Below are positions 16,626 to 24,977 of a stretch of DNA of 64,000 nt, in pieces. How positions within the stretch are numbered: position 1 is the first letter of the stretch; each line of letters begins with the position of its first letter. Position numbers and translations under genes: made by a program. The notes under the pieces are model-generated. The model worked only from the letters and a program-made list of their open reading frames with translations, made no database searches and was not told the DNA's origin. Source of the stretch: Clostridium fermenticellae (GTDB taxonomy: Bacteria; Bacillota; Clostridia; Clostridiales; Clostridiaceae); the NCBI RefSeq assembly GCF_003600355.1, contig NZ_CP032416.1, positions 454,183-518,182 on the forward strand, given 5' to 3'.

Positions 16626-17732
16626 ATGATGAAAGCAAGAATTATGGATCGCCCGGAGGATTTCAAAAAGTTAGGAATTAGACCAAATGAAGTGGAACTA
16701 TGGGAGGAAAGCCGTCGTATGCCGGAGGGTACTCCAAATGCAAATGAAGTTTGGTATTTTGATGCAAATTTTAAGGACGAAAGTAAGGTTATTGTAGCAT
16801 TCAGACCAATTGATGTACGTGCAGCTATATCAGGAGGACAGTCTGAAGCAAAGGATGGACCAAATTCAAATATTATGATTACGCCACCTGATGGCCGTGA
16901 ACTTGGTGATTTTCACTTCTTTAAGGAAGGAATAACCGCAACATCAGGCGGTTGCAATTTAAAATATGGAAAAGATTATGCAAAAGGTGATTTTAAATCC
17001 TATGATGTTTACTTTGAGCCTACCAATGGCATAGGTGCAGAGCTTCATTATGAGGCATTGGTAGAACCATTCCGCCAGGGAACGGGCATTGTAGCTTTTG
17101 GAGAGAATGATGAGATTATCCATACGGATTTATCCGTTCCGAAAAACCGTGTCACAGGACGAATTTTTTATGATGGCGCATGGCATGAGATATCTGGCGT
17201 AGGATATCATGATCATCAATGGATGAATACAAATCCAATGGCAATCTATCATCACTGGCTCTGGGGACGTATGTACACAGATGAATTTACTGTTTATATT
17301 TATGATTTTGTTGCATCAAAACAGTATGGATATAAACGTTTGCCAATGTTTGGGCTCATGAATAAAGAGGGCAGAATTATTTTCAAAACGGACGGAAATA
17401 TGCAGATAGAAACCAGATTACAATATAACGAAGTCATGAAACGAGATTTTCCTAAAACAAGCTGCTATACCTTTGAAAATGCTGATGGTTCAAAGGCTGT
17501 TTTTGAAGTGACATGGGAACAGGAAATAGAGAAACGTAATACCTATGAAGCAAGTGGCGAGAAAGGCAAGGCACACTTTGATGTAATTGGTATTGCTCCT
17601 GTATATATGAGATATTTTGCTAAGGGCGGAGTTACCTTCACAGATGTAAATGGCGACACAACAAGAAGCAGCGGTGATATGATCTATGAGTACAGCTATA
17701 TGGGAAAACCGGATCCCAATGCAGGAGTTTAA
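16626..17732 (+). CDS. AttH/CrtC-like lipocalin-fold protein
   Basis: This protein of about 368 residues resembles the hydroxyneurosporene synthase (CrtC)/AttH family. The diagnostic GVGYHDHQWMN block lies near residue 195, and WLWGRMYTDEFTVYIYDF follows. Family members bind or hydrate lipophilic substrates such as carotenoids, and no carotenoid genes are nearby. There is no signal peptide. ATG 16626 (AGGTG 6 bases upstream) is preferred over GTG 16617. With the divergent TetR and the downstream MFS exporter it forms a cassette that may handle a small hydrophobic compound; that is inference. Confidence 0.75.
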   Translation: MMKARIMDRPEDFKKLGIRPNEVELWEESRRMPEGTPNANEVWYFDANFKDESKVIVAFRPIDVRAAISGGQSEAKDGPNSNIMITPPDGRELGDFHFFKEGITATSGGCNLKYGKDYAKGDFKSYDVYFEPTNGIGAELHYEALVEPFRQGTGIVAFGENDEIIHTDLSVPKNRVTGRIFYDGAWHEISGVGYHDHQWMNTNPMAIYHHWLWGRMYTDEFTVYIYDFVASKQYGYKRLPMFGLMNKEGRIIFKTDGNMQIETRLQYNEVMKRDFPKTSCYTFENADGSKAVFEVTWEQEIEKRNTYEASGEKGKAHFDVIGIAPVYMRYFAKGGVTFTDVNGDTTRSSGDMIYEYSYMGKPDPNAGV

Positions 17733-17750
17733 AGATTGATTGAAAAATGG

Positions 17751-17793
17751 GAAGCATTTAGAGTGTAAAAACCTTTAAATGCTTCTTTTTTTA
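17751..17793 (+). terminator. Intrinsic terminator after the CrtC/AttH-like gene
   Basis: The stem GAAGCATTTA (17751-17760) pairs with TAAATGCTTC (17776-17785) and is followed by eight T residues. Confidence 0.85.
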
Positions 17794-17910
17794 ATAAAAA
17801 TGATAAAAGTATGATAATATTAACTCATAGGATTATCATATGAATTTGCAGAAGCAGTGTGATAATTTATCTAATGATGAAAATAAACTGTAATTGACTA
17901 GGAGGAGTTT

Positions 17911-19116
17911 ATGAATTACATTCAAAAAGGTACAAAGGAATTTCGTATGGCTAGTATTGCCTTATTTGCGGGAGGCTTTAATACTTTTGCCATCTTATAT
18001 AGCACACAACCTTTAATGCCGTATCTAGCGAAAGAATTTGCTATTTCGCCAACTGTGGCTAGTTTATCATTATCGGTGACAACTTGTGTTTTAGCAGTAA
18101 GCATGTTGATTTTTGGCTCATTATCAGAAGTACTGGGACGGAAACCAATAATGTCATTTGCCATATTTACATCATCAATTCTGGCGGTGTTAACTGCATT
18201 TGTTCCTAATTTTTATAGTTTACTTATACTGAGAGGCTTACAGGGTTTTGTTTTGGCAGGATTACCGGCAATTGCTATGGCTTATATAAGCGAGGAAATT
18301 GATAAGGCAAGCCTGGGTATGGTTATGGGATTGTACATCAGTGGAAATTCTATTGGTGGAATGAGCGGGCGTATTATTATTGGAGTTATTACTGGTTTCT
18401 TTAATTGGAGAATTGCATTAGCCTGTGTAGGGGTTTTGGGACTTTTAGCCAGTGTTATATTTTGGATCAAGCTACCGGCATCCAAACATTTTAGGCCACG
18501 TTCTTTTGAAATAAATGAATTACTAAAATCTATGGGCAGTCATCTGAAGAATCCTGATTTGATTTGCTTATATTGTATTGGTTTTTTGATTATGGGAAGT
18601 TTTGTTGCTTTGTATAACTTTATTGGTTTTCAGCTAGTTGAACCTCCATATAGCCTTAGTTCAGCTTTAGTTAGTTTTATTTTTGTTATTTATGTTGTCG
18701 GAACATTTAGCTCTACTTTTATGGGACATCTGGCAGATAATCATGGGGAATATAAAGTTCTTTGTACTGCGCTTTTAACAATGTTTGTTGGGATAATTAT
18801 AACATTGAATATGAAACTGGTATTAAAAATTATTGGCATTGCCCTTTTGACGTTTGGTTTCTTTGGATGTCATTCGATTATTAGCAGTTGGATTGGTAAA
18901 ATAGCAACGCACGATAAGGCACAAGCTTCATCGTTATACTTGCTGTTTTATTATGTAGGCTCTAGTGTTGGAGGAACTGCAGGTGGAACCTTCTGGTCGT
19001 CTTATGGATGGCATGGAGTTGTTGCCATGATTGTATGCTTTTTAGTATTAGCTTTCTTTATCTCGATTCGACTGTCATCAATTACAAGAGTTGTTAATAT
19101 ACAAAATCACAGATAA
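17911..19116 (+). CDS. MFS transporter (drug/metabolite efflux type)
   Basis: A 401-residue membrane protein with about twelve hydrophobic segments. The MFS loop signature between helices 2 and 3 reads GSLSEVLGRKP, and a second-half GHLADNHGEYK occupies the equivalent place. It resembles the YnfM/arabinose-efflux-like exporter group. GGAGGAG precedes ATG 17911. A terminator separates it from the CrtC/AttH-like gene, so it has its own promoter in the 17794-17890 gap. The right 150-bp repeat begins 5 bases after its stop. Substrate unknown. Confidence 0.9.
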   Translation: MNYIQKGTKEFRMASIALFAGGFNTFAILYSTQPLMPYLAKEFAISPTVASLSLSVTTCVLAVSMLIFGSLSEVLGRKPIMSFAIFTSSILAVLTAFVPNFYSLLILRGLQGFVLAGLPAIAMAYISEEIDKASLGMVMGLYISGNSIGGMSGRIIIGVITGFFNWRIALACVGVLGLLASVIFWIKLPASKHFRPRSFEINELLKSMGSHLKNPDLICLYCIGFLIMGSFVALYNFIGFQLVEPPYSLSSALVSFIFVIYVVGTFSSTFMGHLADNHGEYKVLCTALLTMFVGIIITLNMKLVLKIIGIALLTFGFFGCHSIISSWIGKIATHDKAQASSLYLLFYYVGSSVGGTAGGTFWSSYGWHGVVAMIVCFLVLAFFISIRLSSITRVVNIQNHR

Positions 19117-19120
19117 GTAT

Positions 19121-19204
19121 AAAGGAAATTTAACAGAACATTTTTATGAAAAGAATGTTTTTAAGACCAGTCCTAAAATGGCATTTATGGATAAAATCAT
19201 TTAA
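19121..19204 (+). pseudogene. C-terminal remnant of the 14625 GNAT gene
   Basis: Twenty-seven codons (KGNLTEHFYEKNVFK, then MAFMDKII and a stop) repeat the end of the acetyltransferase at 14625, with a few substitutions. No start or upstream portion is present. It is part of the 19121-19271 repeat. Confidence 0.85.
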
Positions 19205-19271
19205 ATCATAATCACGAAGCTGACAAATTCAAATTTAAGGCTGGGTAATATAAATAATAAATTTGTAGAGG
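19121..19271 (+). repeat. Direct repeat, right copy
   Basis: This is the second copy of the 150-bp segment found at 14985-15134, in the same orientation and 4.1 kb away. The two copies flank a GNAT-TetR-CrtC/AttH-MFS block. Confidence 0.85.
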
Positions 19272-19278
19272 TGATTTT

Positions 19279-19740
19279 ATGTTGTATAGAAAAAGTACTT
19301 TAGAGGATTGTAGAATCGTCTATGATCTAATATGTGACATGGAAAATAAGAAACTTCCATATGATAAGTTTGAAAAAATCTATCATAATCAAAATAATGA
19401 TGATCATTATTACTGCCTTGTTTGTAAACAGGATGGCATGGTAATTGGCGTTTTGAATATGCGATTTGAAGAACAACTGCATCATGCAGAGAGAATAGCT
19501 GAAATTCTTGAATTTGCAGTTGATACTACACATCGAAACATGGGGATTGGAAAAGAAATGATTTCTAAGAGTTGTAAGATTGCAAAAGATAAAGGTTGTT
19601 CACAAATCGAAGTGGCCTGTAATCAACTGCGCAAAGATACACATCGTTTCTATATTAGAGAAGGTATGCATAATTTCCATTTCAAATTTTCAACGCAGTT
19701 AATTAATAATGATGGGCCAGAGAATATTTTAGGTAGATAA
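19279..19740 (+). CDS. GNAT N-acetyltransferase, PhnO (aminoalkylphosphonate)-like
   Basis: This 153-residue GNAT has THRNMGIGKEMI as its acetyl-CoA loop near residue 95, and NQLRKDTHRFYIREGM near the end. It resembles the PhnO-like acetyltransferases common in clostridia. No phosphonate genes are nearby, so the substrate label is tentative. The ribosome binding site GAGGTG comes from the right 150-bp repeat. Confidence 0.85.
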   Translation: MLYRKSTLEDCRIVYDLICDMENKKLPYDKFEKIYHNQNNDDHYYCLVCKQDGMVIGVLNMRFEEQLHHAERIAEILEFAVDTTHRNMGIGKEMISKSCKIAKDKGCSQIEVACNQLRKDTHRFYIREGMHNFHFKFSTQLINNDGPENILGR

Positions 19741-19776
19741 TAACAAAGGATTTATAAACAGTATTTTCAGTGGTGC

Positions 19777-20553
19777 CTATTTGAACAATTGTGCAATCCC
19801 CATTGCTAAATTTCCAATAATAATGATTAAGTCGATGCTTTTGTTATTCTTAGATCCTTTGTTTTTAAAAATGACTTTGCTTAAGACAAAAGAACCGACA
19901 AGTGCTCCTACAATGGCACTGATTGCGAGTAAGACCGCTAACTGACAATCGACAGTACCAACGCCTGCTCGTACGGCAAGACCAACAAGAGAAATTCCTG
20001 CCAGGATAAACACGGAGGTTCCCACTACCTGCATTGTGCTGCAGCCTAAAATGGTCAATCCGGCGATAATTGCAGTGGTGCCACTTGTTCCGACTAAACC
20101 AGAAAGTAGACCGCCAATCAAGCCGAAAATACTAGCCTGAACGAACCCTTTTTTATTTTTCGAAACAACATCCTTTTCCTTTTTAGTTGGAACAAGTTTT
20201 CTAATGATCATCATGACGGTGAGCAAAATAATGACGATACCAATTAATTTGTTATAACTGTCTGCAGGAATCTTACCGGAAAACAGTGAACCAATAATGG
20301 ATCCCAAGGCACCCCATGCAAGCATGATCCAACCCATTTTATAATTAACATTCGAATTCTTTGCATGAGAAAAAGCACTGACGGCTGCGGTGGGAAACAT
20401 GGTTGCAAGTGAAGTAGAGGTAGCGATTGCAGGTGAAACATTAAAAAATATAGTTAAGATGCTGACGTATACGGAACCTGCACCACCGCCAAAAGCCACT
20501 GTCATCATTCCCATAAAAAATCCGACTATGATCAGTATGAAAAATTTTAACAT
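19777..20553 (-). CDS. TauE/SafE-family sulfite/anion exporter
   Basis: This 258-residue membrane protein has about eight hydrophobic helices and the two internally repeated halves of the TauE/SafE family (PF01925): GGGAGSVYVSILT near the N terminus and GLIGGLLSGLVGTSGTT near the middle. Members move sulfite, sulfoacetate or other organosulfur anions; the substrate here is unknown. It is divergent from the TetR gene at 20715 across about 160 bases and may be its target. Confidence 0.9.
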   Translation of the reverse strand: MLKFFILIIVGFFMGMMTVAFGGGAGSVYVSILTIFFNVSPAIATSTSLATMFPTAAVSAFSHAKNSNVNYKMGWIMLAWGALGSIIGSLFSGKIPADSYNKLIGIVIILLTVMMIIRKLVPTKKEKDVVSKNKKGFVQASIFGLIGGLLSGLVGTSGTTAIIAGLTILGCSTMQVVGTSVFILAGISLVGLAVRAGVGTVDCQLAVLLAISAIVGALVGSFVLSKVIFKNKGSKNNKSIDLIIIIGNLAMGIAQLFK

Positions 20554-20714
20554 TGTATTTAGTCTCCTTTGTTCAAATTTGTAATGCTATAGTAAGAATT
20601 ATAATTATTCTGCAATTCGTTATCAACCGATAATTTAATGGCAATTGTCGGGCAATAAAGCATGATAAAATAAAAGAGGAGAACCATTTATAACTAAATT
20701 TGGAGGAGAGAAAA

Positions 20715-21305
20715 ATGAATCGTCAACCTGAAATTACTGCACAGACGAAGAAGGAAATCACACAGGCTTTCTGGCAGATATACTGTAGAAAGCCAATCAA
20801 TAAAATCACTGTTCGAGAAATAGTTACTCTTGCAGGGTACAACCACAGTACTTTTTATGCTCATTTTCTGGATGTTTATGATGTTTTAGAGCAGCTTGAA
20901 AACAAATTGCTGCCTGACTTAAACAGCCCACAAGCGCAAAGTTTGATTGAAAAATCAGATATTCGACTATCTGTTGAGCATTGTTCAGATATTTATAAGC
21001 GTTATAACAAGTATTATGTAGTGCTGCTTGGCCCGAAGGGTGATCCGGCCTTTCGAGAGAAACTTGTCAGCATTTTTGGCGAATTTATTAAAAAACATTT
21101 AAAGCAGCCGTCTGATGTTTCTAACTTTGAACTAGATTGCGTAGTGACTTATGCTGCTTCCTCATTACTTGCAGTGCTGACATTTTATTATCAGAGCAAA
21201 GAGAAACCCTCTGCTCAAGGAATTATAAATTTGATTATTGATTTGATGAATCATGGTGTTGCTAAGAAGTTAGGATGGGAAATTGCTATTAAAGAAAATT
21301 CGTAA
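20715..21305 (+). CDS. TetR-family transcriptional regulator
   Basis: This 196-residue protein has an N-terminal helix-turn-helix (ITVREIVTLAGYNHSTFYAHF) and a helical C-terminal domain. ATG 20715 is used because GGAGGAGA lies just upstream; the longer TTG start at 20700 would sit on that box. It is divergent from the TauE exporter and upstream of the royal-jelly-family gene, either of which could be its target. Confidence 0.9.
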   Translation: MNRQPEITAQTKKEITQAFWQIYCRKPINKITVREIVTLAGYNHSTFYAHFLDVYDVLEQLENKLLPDLNSPQAQSLIEKSDIRLSVEHCSDIYKRYNKYYVVLLGPKGDPAFREKLVSIFGEFIKKHLKQPSDVSNFELDCVVTYAASSLLAVLTFYYQSKEKPSAQGIINLIIDLMNHGVAKKLGWEIAIKENS

Positions 21306-21472
21306 TCAGCTACTGTGCTGTCATCGCCGTTGGGCATTATTTGTCATTATTATTGCCATTTTAACCTGCTTTGAATAATCCTATCTTTTAGGAGATGCAG
21401 TAACATTGAATAGATTTATTTCATATTATAACCTATAACTATAAACTAAGTCTATAAGGAGGATATCACTAC

Positions 21473-22618
21473 ATGAACTATCAAATGTTACTGTCCTGGA
21501 ACCGATTGAACTGGAATTTCCCGGATGAAGCTATGAAGTATCAGTTTGAAGCAAATCAATATTGGAAACATGCTATCCCTACAGGGGTAAAGATAGACAA
21601 AAATGGTACCATATACGTTGCGGTACCTCGTTGGTCTGAGGGAATTCCTGCAACTATGAATCGTGTTGTGGTAAAAGACGGAAAAGCAATTCTTGATGCA
21701 TTTCCTAGTTGGAAATGGAATCAGGCTGGAAATATTGATTTACTGCAATCAGTCATGGGATATGAAATAGATGAGTGCAACAGAATGTGGATTTTAGATC
21801 AGGGAAAGATTGCATATGCACCTTCTAAACCTGGTTCTCAAAAATTAATAATATGGGATTTGAATTCCAATAAAATGATTGATTGTATAAGAATCCCGGA
21901 TAAAATAGCGTCTTACCGAACATCTTTTTTAAATGATATCGTTGTGGACAATAAAAATGGCTTTGCCTATATTACTGACTCAGGAAATGGATGGCCAAAT
22001 CATCCGATTGTAGGTGGAATTATCGTTTATAATATGAAAACGAAAACTTTCAGGCGTGTACTTGATCAAAACTTCAGTACACAGGATTTTCCTAACTTCC
22101 AGTTTGATATTGACAACAGACCGGTAAATAATAAATTTGGTGTAGATGGTATTGCCATGTCGGCAGATCGATCTACTCTTTATTATAGTCCACTAACAGG
22201 CCGAAATTTATATGCCATTGACACAATGGTACTACGCGATTACACAATACCTTTAGAAGAAATTAGCTGCCATGTTCAATCACTTGGAAGCAAAAGTACG
22301 ACAACTGACGGCATGTGCGCCGATAATAATGGAAATGTTTTTTATACTATGTTGGAAGGTAAAGGTATTGGATTCTATAATTCCAGGAATGGTCAATTTC
22401 ATAAAATTATCTCTGAGGACAGGATGGTATGGGTAGATGGTGTGTCTTTCGATCAGAAAGGATCTATCATCTTTAACAATAACCGCTTTAATCAGGTTTA
22501 TGAAAATCCTCAGACCCAAATTGATTGGAGTTATCCTTACAATCTGGTTATCTGGAGAGCCTTCCTTGATAAGAATATAAAATCTTATTTGTATGGATCA
22601 TCATCACAATGCTATTAG
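21473..22618 (+). CDS. Major royal jelly/yellow-family protein (L-dopachrome tautomerase-related)
   Basis: This 381-residue beta-propeller protein is of the MRJP/yellow family, best known from insects and seen sporadically in bacteria. Recognisable blocks in order are FLNDIVVDNKNGFAYITDSG (near residue 140), a GGIIVYNMKT strand, FGVDGIAMSADRSTLYYSPL (near 220), LGSKSTTTDGM with NVFYTMLEG (near 270) and WVDGVSFDQKG (near 320). No signal peptide is evident, unlike the secreted insect proteins. ATG 21473 follows AAGGAGG. It stands alone with 165 bases of its own upstream region. A lactonase-like or ligand-binding role is possible, but no function is established for clostridial members. Confidence 0.85.
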   Translation: MNYQMLLSWNRLNWNFPDEAMKYQFEANQYWKHAIPTGVKIDKNGTIYVAVPRWSEGIPATMNRVVVKDGKAILDAFPSWKWNQAGNIDLLQSVMGYEIDECNRMWILDQGKIAYAPSKPGSQKLIIWDLNSNKMIDCIRIPDKIASYRTSFLNDIVVDNKNGFAYITDSGNGWPNHPIVGGIIVYNMKTKTFRRVLDQNFSTQDFPNFQFDIDNRPVNNKFGVDGIAMSADRSTLYYSPLTGRNLYAIDTMVLRDYTIPLEEISCHVQSLGSKSTTTDGMCADNNGNVFYTMLEGKGIGFYNSRNGQFHKIISEDRMVWVDGVSFDQKGSIIFNNNRFNQVYENPQTQIDWSYPYNLVIWRAFLDKNIKSYLYGSSSQCY

Positions 22619-22883
22619 ACGTTCACTCTGTCAACTATTTTCGAAAATGTCTTAAAATGTTGTAAATATTAGCACCAATAACAATTGGTACTTGGATTGA
22701 TTATAACCCCAAATGTTTTTAAAACATTTGAGGTCAATTTATCGATTATTATATTATTCAATAGCATTTGTTATAAAATCTCTGAAATTTCTGCAGAAGT
22801 TTAGCACTTAAAAAATTTTTAGGACAATAGTCCTTTGGATTATAAAGCCTTATGAATATTTACAGTAGAATTAATAGATTCCG
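22619..22883. other. Gene-free AT-rich spacer before the IS element
   Basis: No coding frame is seen. A hairpin (CAAATGTTTT at 22710-22719 with AAAACATTTG at 22721-22730) could end the royal-jelly-family transcript, but it lacks a T tail. AAATCTCTGAAATTTCTG near 22778 recurs directly at about 24397, beyond the IS. Confidence 0.5.
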
Positions 22884-24370
22884 ATTTTTACTGGAAATTA
22901 TACGGAAAAAATTTGCATAATAAAAGCATCCTTTTTATAATGGTTTTGCTAAAAACTAAAAATAAAAGGATGCTGATAAAATGAGTAAAAGTTATTTGAA
23001 ACAGCTACTCACTTATATTAACAGGGTATATGATATAGGTGAAAAAATCAATAGTTTAAAAAATAAAATAATAAAATCTCCAGCAAAAGTTTCAACAATA
23101 GCTTTCGTAGTATTATTTGGATTCATGCTTCAAATAAGAAGTTTCAATAGATTAGAACATTGGATTGAAAAGAATAAATTTAAAAAGGTATTACCTAAAA
23201 ATACTAAAATGCTACGCATTGACGCCGTTAGGCGTTTCTTGAATGATTTTGATCTTGATGGCTTAAAAAATATCAACAAGCACATAATAAAAACTACTGC
23301 GAAGAATAAAGTATTTAGAAATGGTACTATAGATGGTTTAAAGGTAGCTGCCATAGATGGTGTAGAACTATTTGACAGTATTAAAAAATCTTGTAACAAC
23401 TGCCTTACAAGGGTTGATAAAAATGGTATAACGCATCATTTTCACAGATCAGTAGTTTGTGCAATGGTTGGTTGTGATCCACATATTGTTTTAGATCAGG
23501 AAATGCTTGAATCCCAAAAAGATAGTTCAGGTAAAGATGAAGGAGAAATTACTGCCGGCAAACGTTTAATTAAAAAGCTATATAAAAAATATCATCACTT
23601 TGCGGATATTATTGTAGCTGATGCTTTGTATTGTAATGCTACATGGATAAAAGAAGTACTCTCTATAGGAATGAATGCTGTAGTTAGAGTAAAAGATGAA
23701 CGTCTTCACATTGTAAAAGACGCATTAGCTTTATTTAAATGCCGTGAGGCAGATAAGAACTGGATTGTAAGAAAAAATACAAATATCTACACAAAGATTA
23801 AGGTATGGGAAGATGATAATTTTGAAATGTCTGATAAGGATATAAAAGTAAGGTTCTTGAGGTTTGTAGAAGAAATTCATACTGGAGACAGAATAGAGAT
23901 TAAAGAAGGATGGATCATAACAACAGATAAATTTACATCAGTAGAAAGCCTGTGGAAGATAGTGCATAAAAGATGGGACATTGAAAATAATATATTTCAT
24001 CAACTGAAGACGGAATGGCATTTAGATCACTGTTTTCTTCATAGCCCTACGGGCGTAGAAACAGTTTTAATGTTTATAATAATAGCATTTAATTTAATGC
24101 AGTTATACTTTTTTAGGTGTATAAGGGGTTTTAGAGAAAAGAATATGCTTCAAATGGATATTATTGAAGATATAAAAGATGAAAGATTTACTATAGAAAA
24201 TAATTGGAATAACCCTATATTTGGAAAGACATAATTCAAAATTAAAACTGGAAATTGATTATATAAATTTATCGGGGTAAAGAGGTATTATAATTATTTT
24301 TTCGACCTAACGGTCTCCGGGCTTACCAGCCCTTTAAATAAATGTAATTGAATACAATTCCAGTAAAAAT
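22884..24370 (+). mobile_element. IS4-type insertion sequence
   Basis: The element is bounded by inverted ends: ATTTTTACTGGAAATT at 22884-22899 and AATTCCAGTAAAAAT at 24356-24370. It encodes one intact transposase. The length of about 1.49 kb fits IS4-like elements. The ends were inferred from the inverted match, and target-site duplications could not be confirmed. An 18-bp direct repeat (AAATCTCTGAAATTTCTG) lies about 100 bases outside the left end and 25 bases outside the right end. A remnant of the left-end region also lies near 31345. Confidence 0.75.
22981..24234 (+). CDS. IS4-family DDE transposase
   Basis: This intact 417-residue transposase has first Asp in VAAIDGVELF near residue 122, second Asp in IIVADALYCN near 219, and Glu in the KRWDIENNIFHQLK block near 338, the YREK-like region of IS4 enzymes. 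A C-terminal hydrophobic LMFIIIAFNLMQLYFF segment is typical of this group. The upstream AAAGGATGC box serves as ribosome binding site. The gene appears functional. Confidence 0.9.
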   Translation: MSKSYLKQLLTYINRVYDIGEKINSLKNKIIKSPAKVSTIAFVVLFGFMLQIRSFNRLEHWIEKNKFKKVLPKNTKMLRIDAVRRFLNDFDLDGLKNINKHIIKTTAKNKVFRNGTIDGLKVAAIDGVELFDSIKKSCNNCLTRVDKNGITHHFHRSVVCAMVGCDPHIVLDQEMLESQKDSSGKDEGEITAGKRLIKKLYKKYHHFADIIVADALYCNATWIKEVLSIGMNAVVRVKDERLHIVKDALALFKCREADKNWIVRKNTNIYTKIKVWEDDNFEMSDKDIKVRFLRFVEEIHTGDRIEIKEGWIITTDKFTSVESLWKIVHKRWDIENNIFHQLKTEWHLDHCFLHSPTGVETVLMFIIIAFNLMQLYFFRCIRGFREKNMLQMDIIEDIKDERFTIENNWNNPIFGKT

Positions 24371-24373
24371 AAA

Positions 24374-24390
24374 ATTTTTACTGGAATTTA
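24374..24390. repeat. Extra IS terminal repeat copy beside the right end
   Basis: ATTTTTACTGGAATTTA repeats the IS left-end sequence in inward-facing orientation, only three bases beyond the right end. Together they form a near-perfect palindrome (ATTCCAGTAAAAAT/ATTTTTACTGGAAT). It may be a relic of a second insertion or of abutted IS ends. Confidence 0.6.
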
Positions 24391-24515
24391 GGTGCTAAAT
24401 CTCTGAAATTTCTGTGGAATATTTGACATTGTGTTAATAAAGTTATATACTTAATAAGTTGTATGAAACTATTTATTTAAATGATAGTGTAGAAAATCAC
24501 ACTAAAGGGGAAATT

Positions 24516-24578
24516 ATGAAACTAAATTTTATGTCTGCGGTTGTAGGGCATATAAAATATAAATATGACTACCATTAA
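24516..24578 (+). CDS. Possible 20-residue peptide
   Basis: The short frame MKLNFMSAVVGHIKYKYDY followed by His and a stop has an AAAGGGG box five bases before the ATG. A terminator-like hairpin starts 7 bases after its stop. A hydrophobic N-terminal part and basic/aromatic tail are visible. It could be a signalling or leader peptide, or a chance frame; no family is recognised. Confidence 0.35.
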   Translation: MKLNFMSAVVGHIKYKYDYH

Positions 24579-24584
24579 ATTTTT

Positions 24585-24615
24585 AGATATCTATTAATTT
24601 AGATATCTGTTTTTA
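24585..24615 (+). terminator. Terminator-like hairpin after the 20-residue frame
   Basis: AGATATCT at 24585-24592 pairs with AGATATCT at 24601-24608 across an eight-base loop, followed by GTTTTTAT. Confidence 0.55.
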
Positions 24616-24650
24616 TATAAAAGTAAATTTTATATAAGGGAGTGATTTAT

Positions 24651-24773
24651 TTGGGACGTAAAAATGGCAAGGGTAAAAAGAAGGATTTAACCGATTTTAG
24701 TTATTTGCTTGATAAGGATAAAGAAGAAAAGAATGTTGACAATAAAATAGATAAAAAGAAAAAAGAAGAATAG
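24651..24773 (+). CDS. Small lysine-rich hypothetical protein
   Basis: This 40-residue frame starts at TTG 24651, 8 bases after AAGGGAG, and reads GRKNGKGKKKDLTDFSYLL and then a highly charged Lys/Glu/Asp tail. The codon use and well-placed ribosome binding site favour a real gene, and it has its own terminator. No domain, membrane segment or signal peptide is visible. It lies upstream of the papain-like protease; a regulatory or nucleic-acid-binding role is conceivable but unsupported. Confidence 0.55.
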   Translation: MGRKNGKGKKKDLTDFSYLLDKDKEEKNVDNKIDKKKKEE

Positions 24774-24790
24774 TGATCTCTGTTTATACC

Positions 24791-24835
24791 AAAAAATAAT
24801 GGATATGGATTAATTTCATATCCATTATTTTTTTA
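24791..24835 (+). terminator. Intrinsic terminator after the lysine-rich small gene
   Basis: The stem AATAATGGATATG pairs with CATATCCATTATT, with a nine-base loop and a seven-T tail. Confidence 0.88.
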
Positions 24836-24859
24836 GGTATAAATGCTAGTTATTAACAT

Positions 24860-24873
24860 TATAGGGTTTGTAA
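24860..24873 (+). repeat. Solo end of the palindromic repeat family
   Basis: TATAGGGTTTGTAA matches the left end of the 262-bp element at 38843. No remaining body is recognisable, so it may be a relic or chance. Confidence 0.35.
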
Positions 24874-24977
24874 ATTAACTTAACAAATGTTTTTTATTTT
24901 GTCACATATACGTTTTATTGCATATTATGTAGAGATAGAAATAAATATTTTTATCAATAAAACAAAGGAGAAATAGA

